Part shown: in pieces, positions 62,974-64,000 of the stretch
Numbering within the stretch: position 1 is the stretch's first letter
Layout of the letters: the number at the start of each line of letters is the position of its first letter
From: Aquila chrysaetos chrysaetos
Taxonomy: Eukaryota > Chordata > Aves > Accipitriformes > Accipitridae
DNA length: 64,000 nucleotides
Direction: 5' to 3'
Assembly: GCF_900496995.4 (NCBI RefSeq)
Contig: NC_044012.1
Location: 27,107,606-27,171,605, forward strand
The notes under the pieces: model-generated
Databases searched by the model: none
Seen by the model: the letters and a program-made list of their open reading frames with translations, nothing else
What the model was told of the DNA's origin: nothing
Program-made: the position numbers and the translations under genes

Positions 62974-63601
62974 TTTATTCGGTCTCTAGCGAGGGGCAGC
63001 GCGGCTGCGAGCGCCGCGGGACCGGCCCCGCAACGCGTCCCCGGGCGCAGCCGGGCGCGGGCCGTGGCGGGACCGGGCGGGAGACAGGCACGGTCAGGGC
63101 AAGGGACAGGGGACCGGGCACGGCCGGTGTGGGGGGGCGGGACAGGGCACAGGCACAGCTGGCGCAGGGGACAGGCACAGCCAGCAGAGAGGACAGGCAC
63201 GGCTGGCACAGGGGACAGGCATGGCCAGCGCAGGGGGGGGACAGGGTGGGGGACAGGCACAGCCATCCCAGGGTAGAGGCACAGCCGGCACAGGGGACAG
63301 GGCAGGGGACAGACACGGCCATCCCAGGGCACAGGCACGGCTGGCACAGGGGACAGAGTAGGGGGGGGACAGGCATGGCCGTTTCAGCCCCCCAGCAGAT
63401 ACCCCAGGGGACCAGCCCCTTGTCCTGGCCCCACCTGGGGAAGGGGCCCAGAAGAGGCCCCAGGGCAGCAGTGCAGGACCCAGCCCCTCCAGCAGCAGCA
63501 ATGTCCAAGCAATGTCCGAGGGCCCTGGCCCAGAGCAGGACCCTCCCTCTCTGCACCAGGAGGGTCCCCACGGAGGCTGTGTCACAGGTGGGGGTGCGTC
63601 G
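62974..63601 (-). other. ENTREP3: ENTREP3 3' UTR with poly(A) signal and minisatellite
   Basis: Downstream of the ENTREP3 stop codon (63602-63604) the minus strand runs about 630 bp to AATAAA at 62974-62979. Most of 63080-63370 is a minisatellite. Assignment as 3' UTR follows from the uninterrupted path to the first canonical poly(A) signal. Confidence 0.6.
63080..63372. repeat. Minisatellite in the ENTREP3 3' UTR
   Basis: Repeated words ggcacaggggacaggcac and acggc(c/t)ggc(g/a)caggggacagg form imperfect units of about 20-22 bp and compound units of about 40 bp, at least nine copies. Purine-rich on +. Confidence 0.75.
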
Positions 63602-64000
63602 TCAGAGAACGCTCTCCTTGCAGGTCCCACTGAGGCTCCGCGGGTGGCTGCGCTCCAGCCGGCGGGTGGACAGGAGCCGTCGCAGGGACGAGGTGGAGCT
63701 CAGATCCCCGCAGCTCTGCAGGTGGATGCTTTCGTGGGGCTGCTCCGCTCCTGGCCAGGCACTCCAGGGAACCTGCAACCCCATGGGGACAAGCTGCAGC
63801 TGCACGGACGGCACCCCTAACCACAGCACCGTGCCCTCACCTGCCCTGCCAGACAGCCGGTGCACCAGGGGCAGCCGGGCAGGCACGCAGGGCAGGAGGA
63901 CAGAGGTGGCGAGGGATGGCGGAAGTGTGCATCACACGCATATGCTGTCATTAAGGATGGGCTCGTTCATACTGGGGCCTCCCGGGGCTGCGCAAGGTCT
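63602..64000 (-). CDS. ENTREP3: ENTREP3 (FAM189B), last two coding exons, partial
   Basis: The last exon (63602-63739) encodes PHESIHLQSCGDLSSTSSLR followed by RLLSTRRLERSHPRSLSGTC and KESVL before TGA. The preceding exon is cut by the window end: 63938-64000 reads ...PGGPSMNEPILNDSIC with a plausible GTGTGA donor at 63937. In human ENTREP3/FAM189B lies next to GBA1 on the same strand, as here; the family has MS4A-like membrane segments and a cytosolic tail with PY motifs that recruits HECT ubiquitin ligases. The tail seen here is only the extreme C-terminus. Identification rests on synteny and partial recollection of the SCGDLSS tail; the penultimate exon border is tentative. Confidence 0.65.

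Overview
The window is vertebrate nuclear DNA, most likely from a bird. The gene order EFNA1 - SLC50A1 - DPM3 - KRTCAP2 - TRIM46 - MUC1 - MIR92B - THBS3 - MTX1 - GBA1 - ENTREP3 (FAM189B) matches human 1q22. Very short introns, high GC, long C/G homopolymers and minisatellites, plus one decayed CR1-type LINE fragment, fit an avian GC-rich microchromosome. The species cannot be named from the sequence alone. All exon models were built by eye from GT/AG sites, reading phase and remembered vertebrate orthologs; coding lengths close in phase for every complete gene.

Layout: 1-3.6 kb is 5' flank. EFNA1 (+, 3.6-7.0 kb) and SLC50A1 (+, 8.0-10.3 kb) follow. After a 2.5 kb spacer come DPM3 (-, 12.9-13.1 kb) and KRTCAP2 (-, 14.3-15.5 kb). 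KRTCAP2 is head to head with TRIM46 (+, 16.1-22.2 kb). MUC1 (-, 24.5-28.9 kb) is a short SEA-domain mucin with no classic tandem repeat. The mir-92b hairpin lies at 31.2 kb. THBS3 (-, 31.7-39.6 kb, 23 coding exons) and MTX1 (+, 40.7-43.9 kb) are divergent.

From 45.7 to 62.3 kb lies the most unusual part: three tandem, same-strand (-), full-length, ten-exon glucocerebrosidase (GBA1) genes, called here A (45.9-48.5 kb), B (51.9-55.4 kb) and C (59.7-62.3 kb). All have open reading frames, both catalytic glutamates and intact splice frames. C is closest to mammalian GBA1 and is the only copy with a CpG-rich promoter and a CLEAR-like (TFEB) site. B has a rewritten active-site loop. A has lost the N19-type glycosylation sequon. 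A tract of about 360 bp covering exon 2 and part of intron 1 is almost identical between B and C, including intron sequence, which points to recent gene conversion. The window ends in the 3' part of ENTREP3 (-).

The genes do not form one pathway. DPM3 and KRTCAP2 serve glycan-donor synthesis and N-glycan transfer in the ER, GBA1 copies degrade glucosylceramide in lysosomes, MTX1 imports outer-membrane proteins into mitochondria, EFNA1, MUC1 and THBS3 act at the cell surface or matrix, and TRIM46 organises axonal microtubules. The grouping is conserved synteny.
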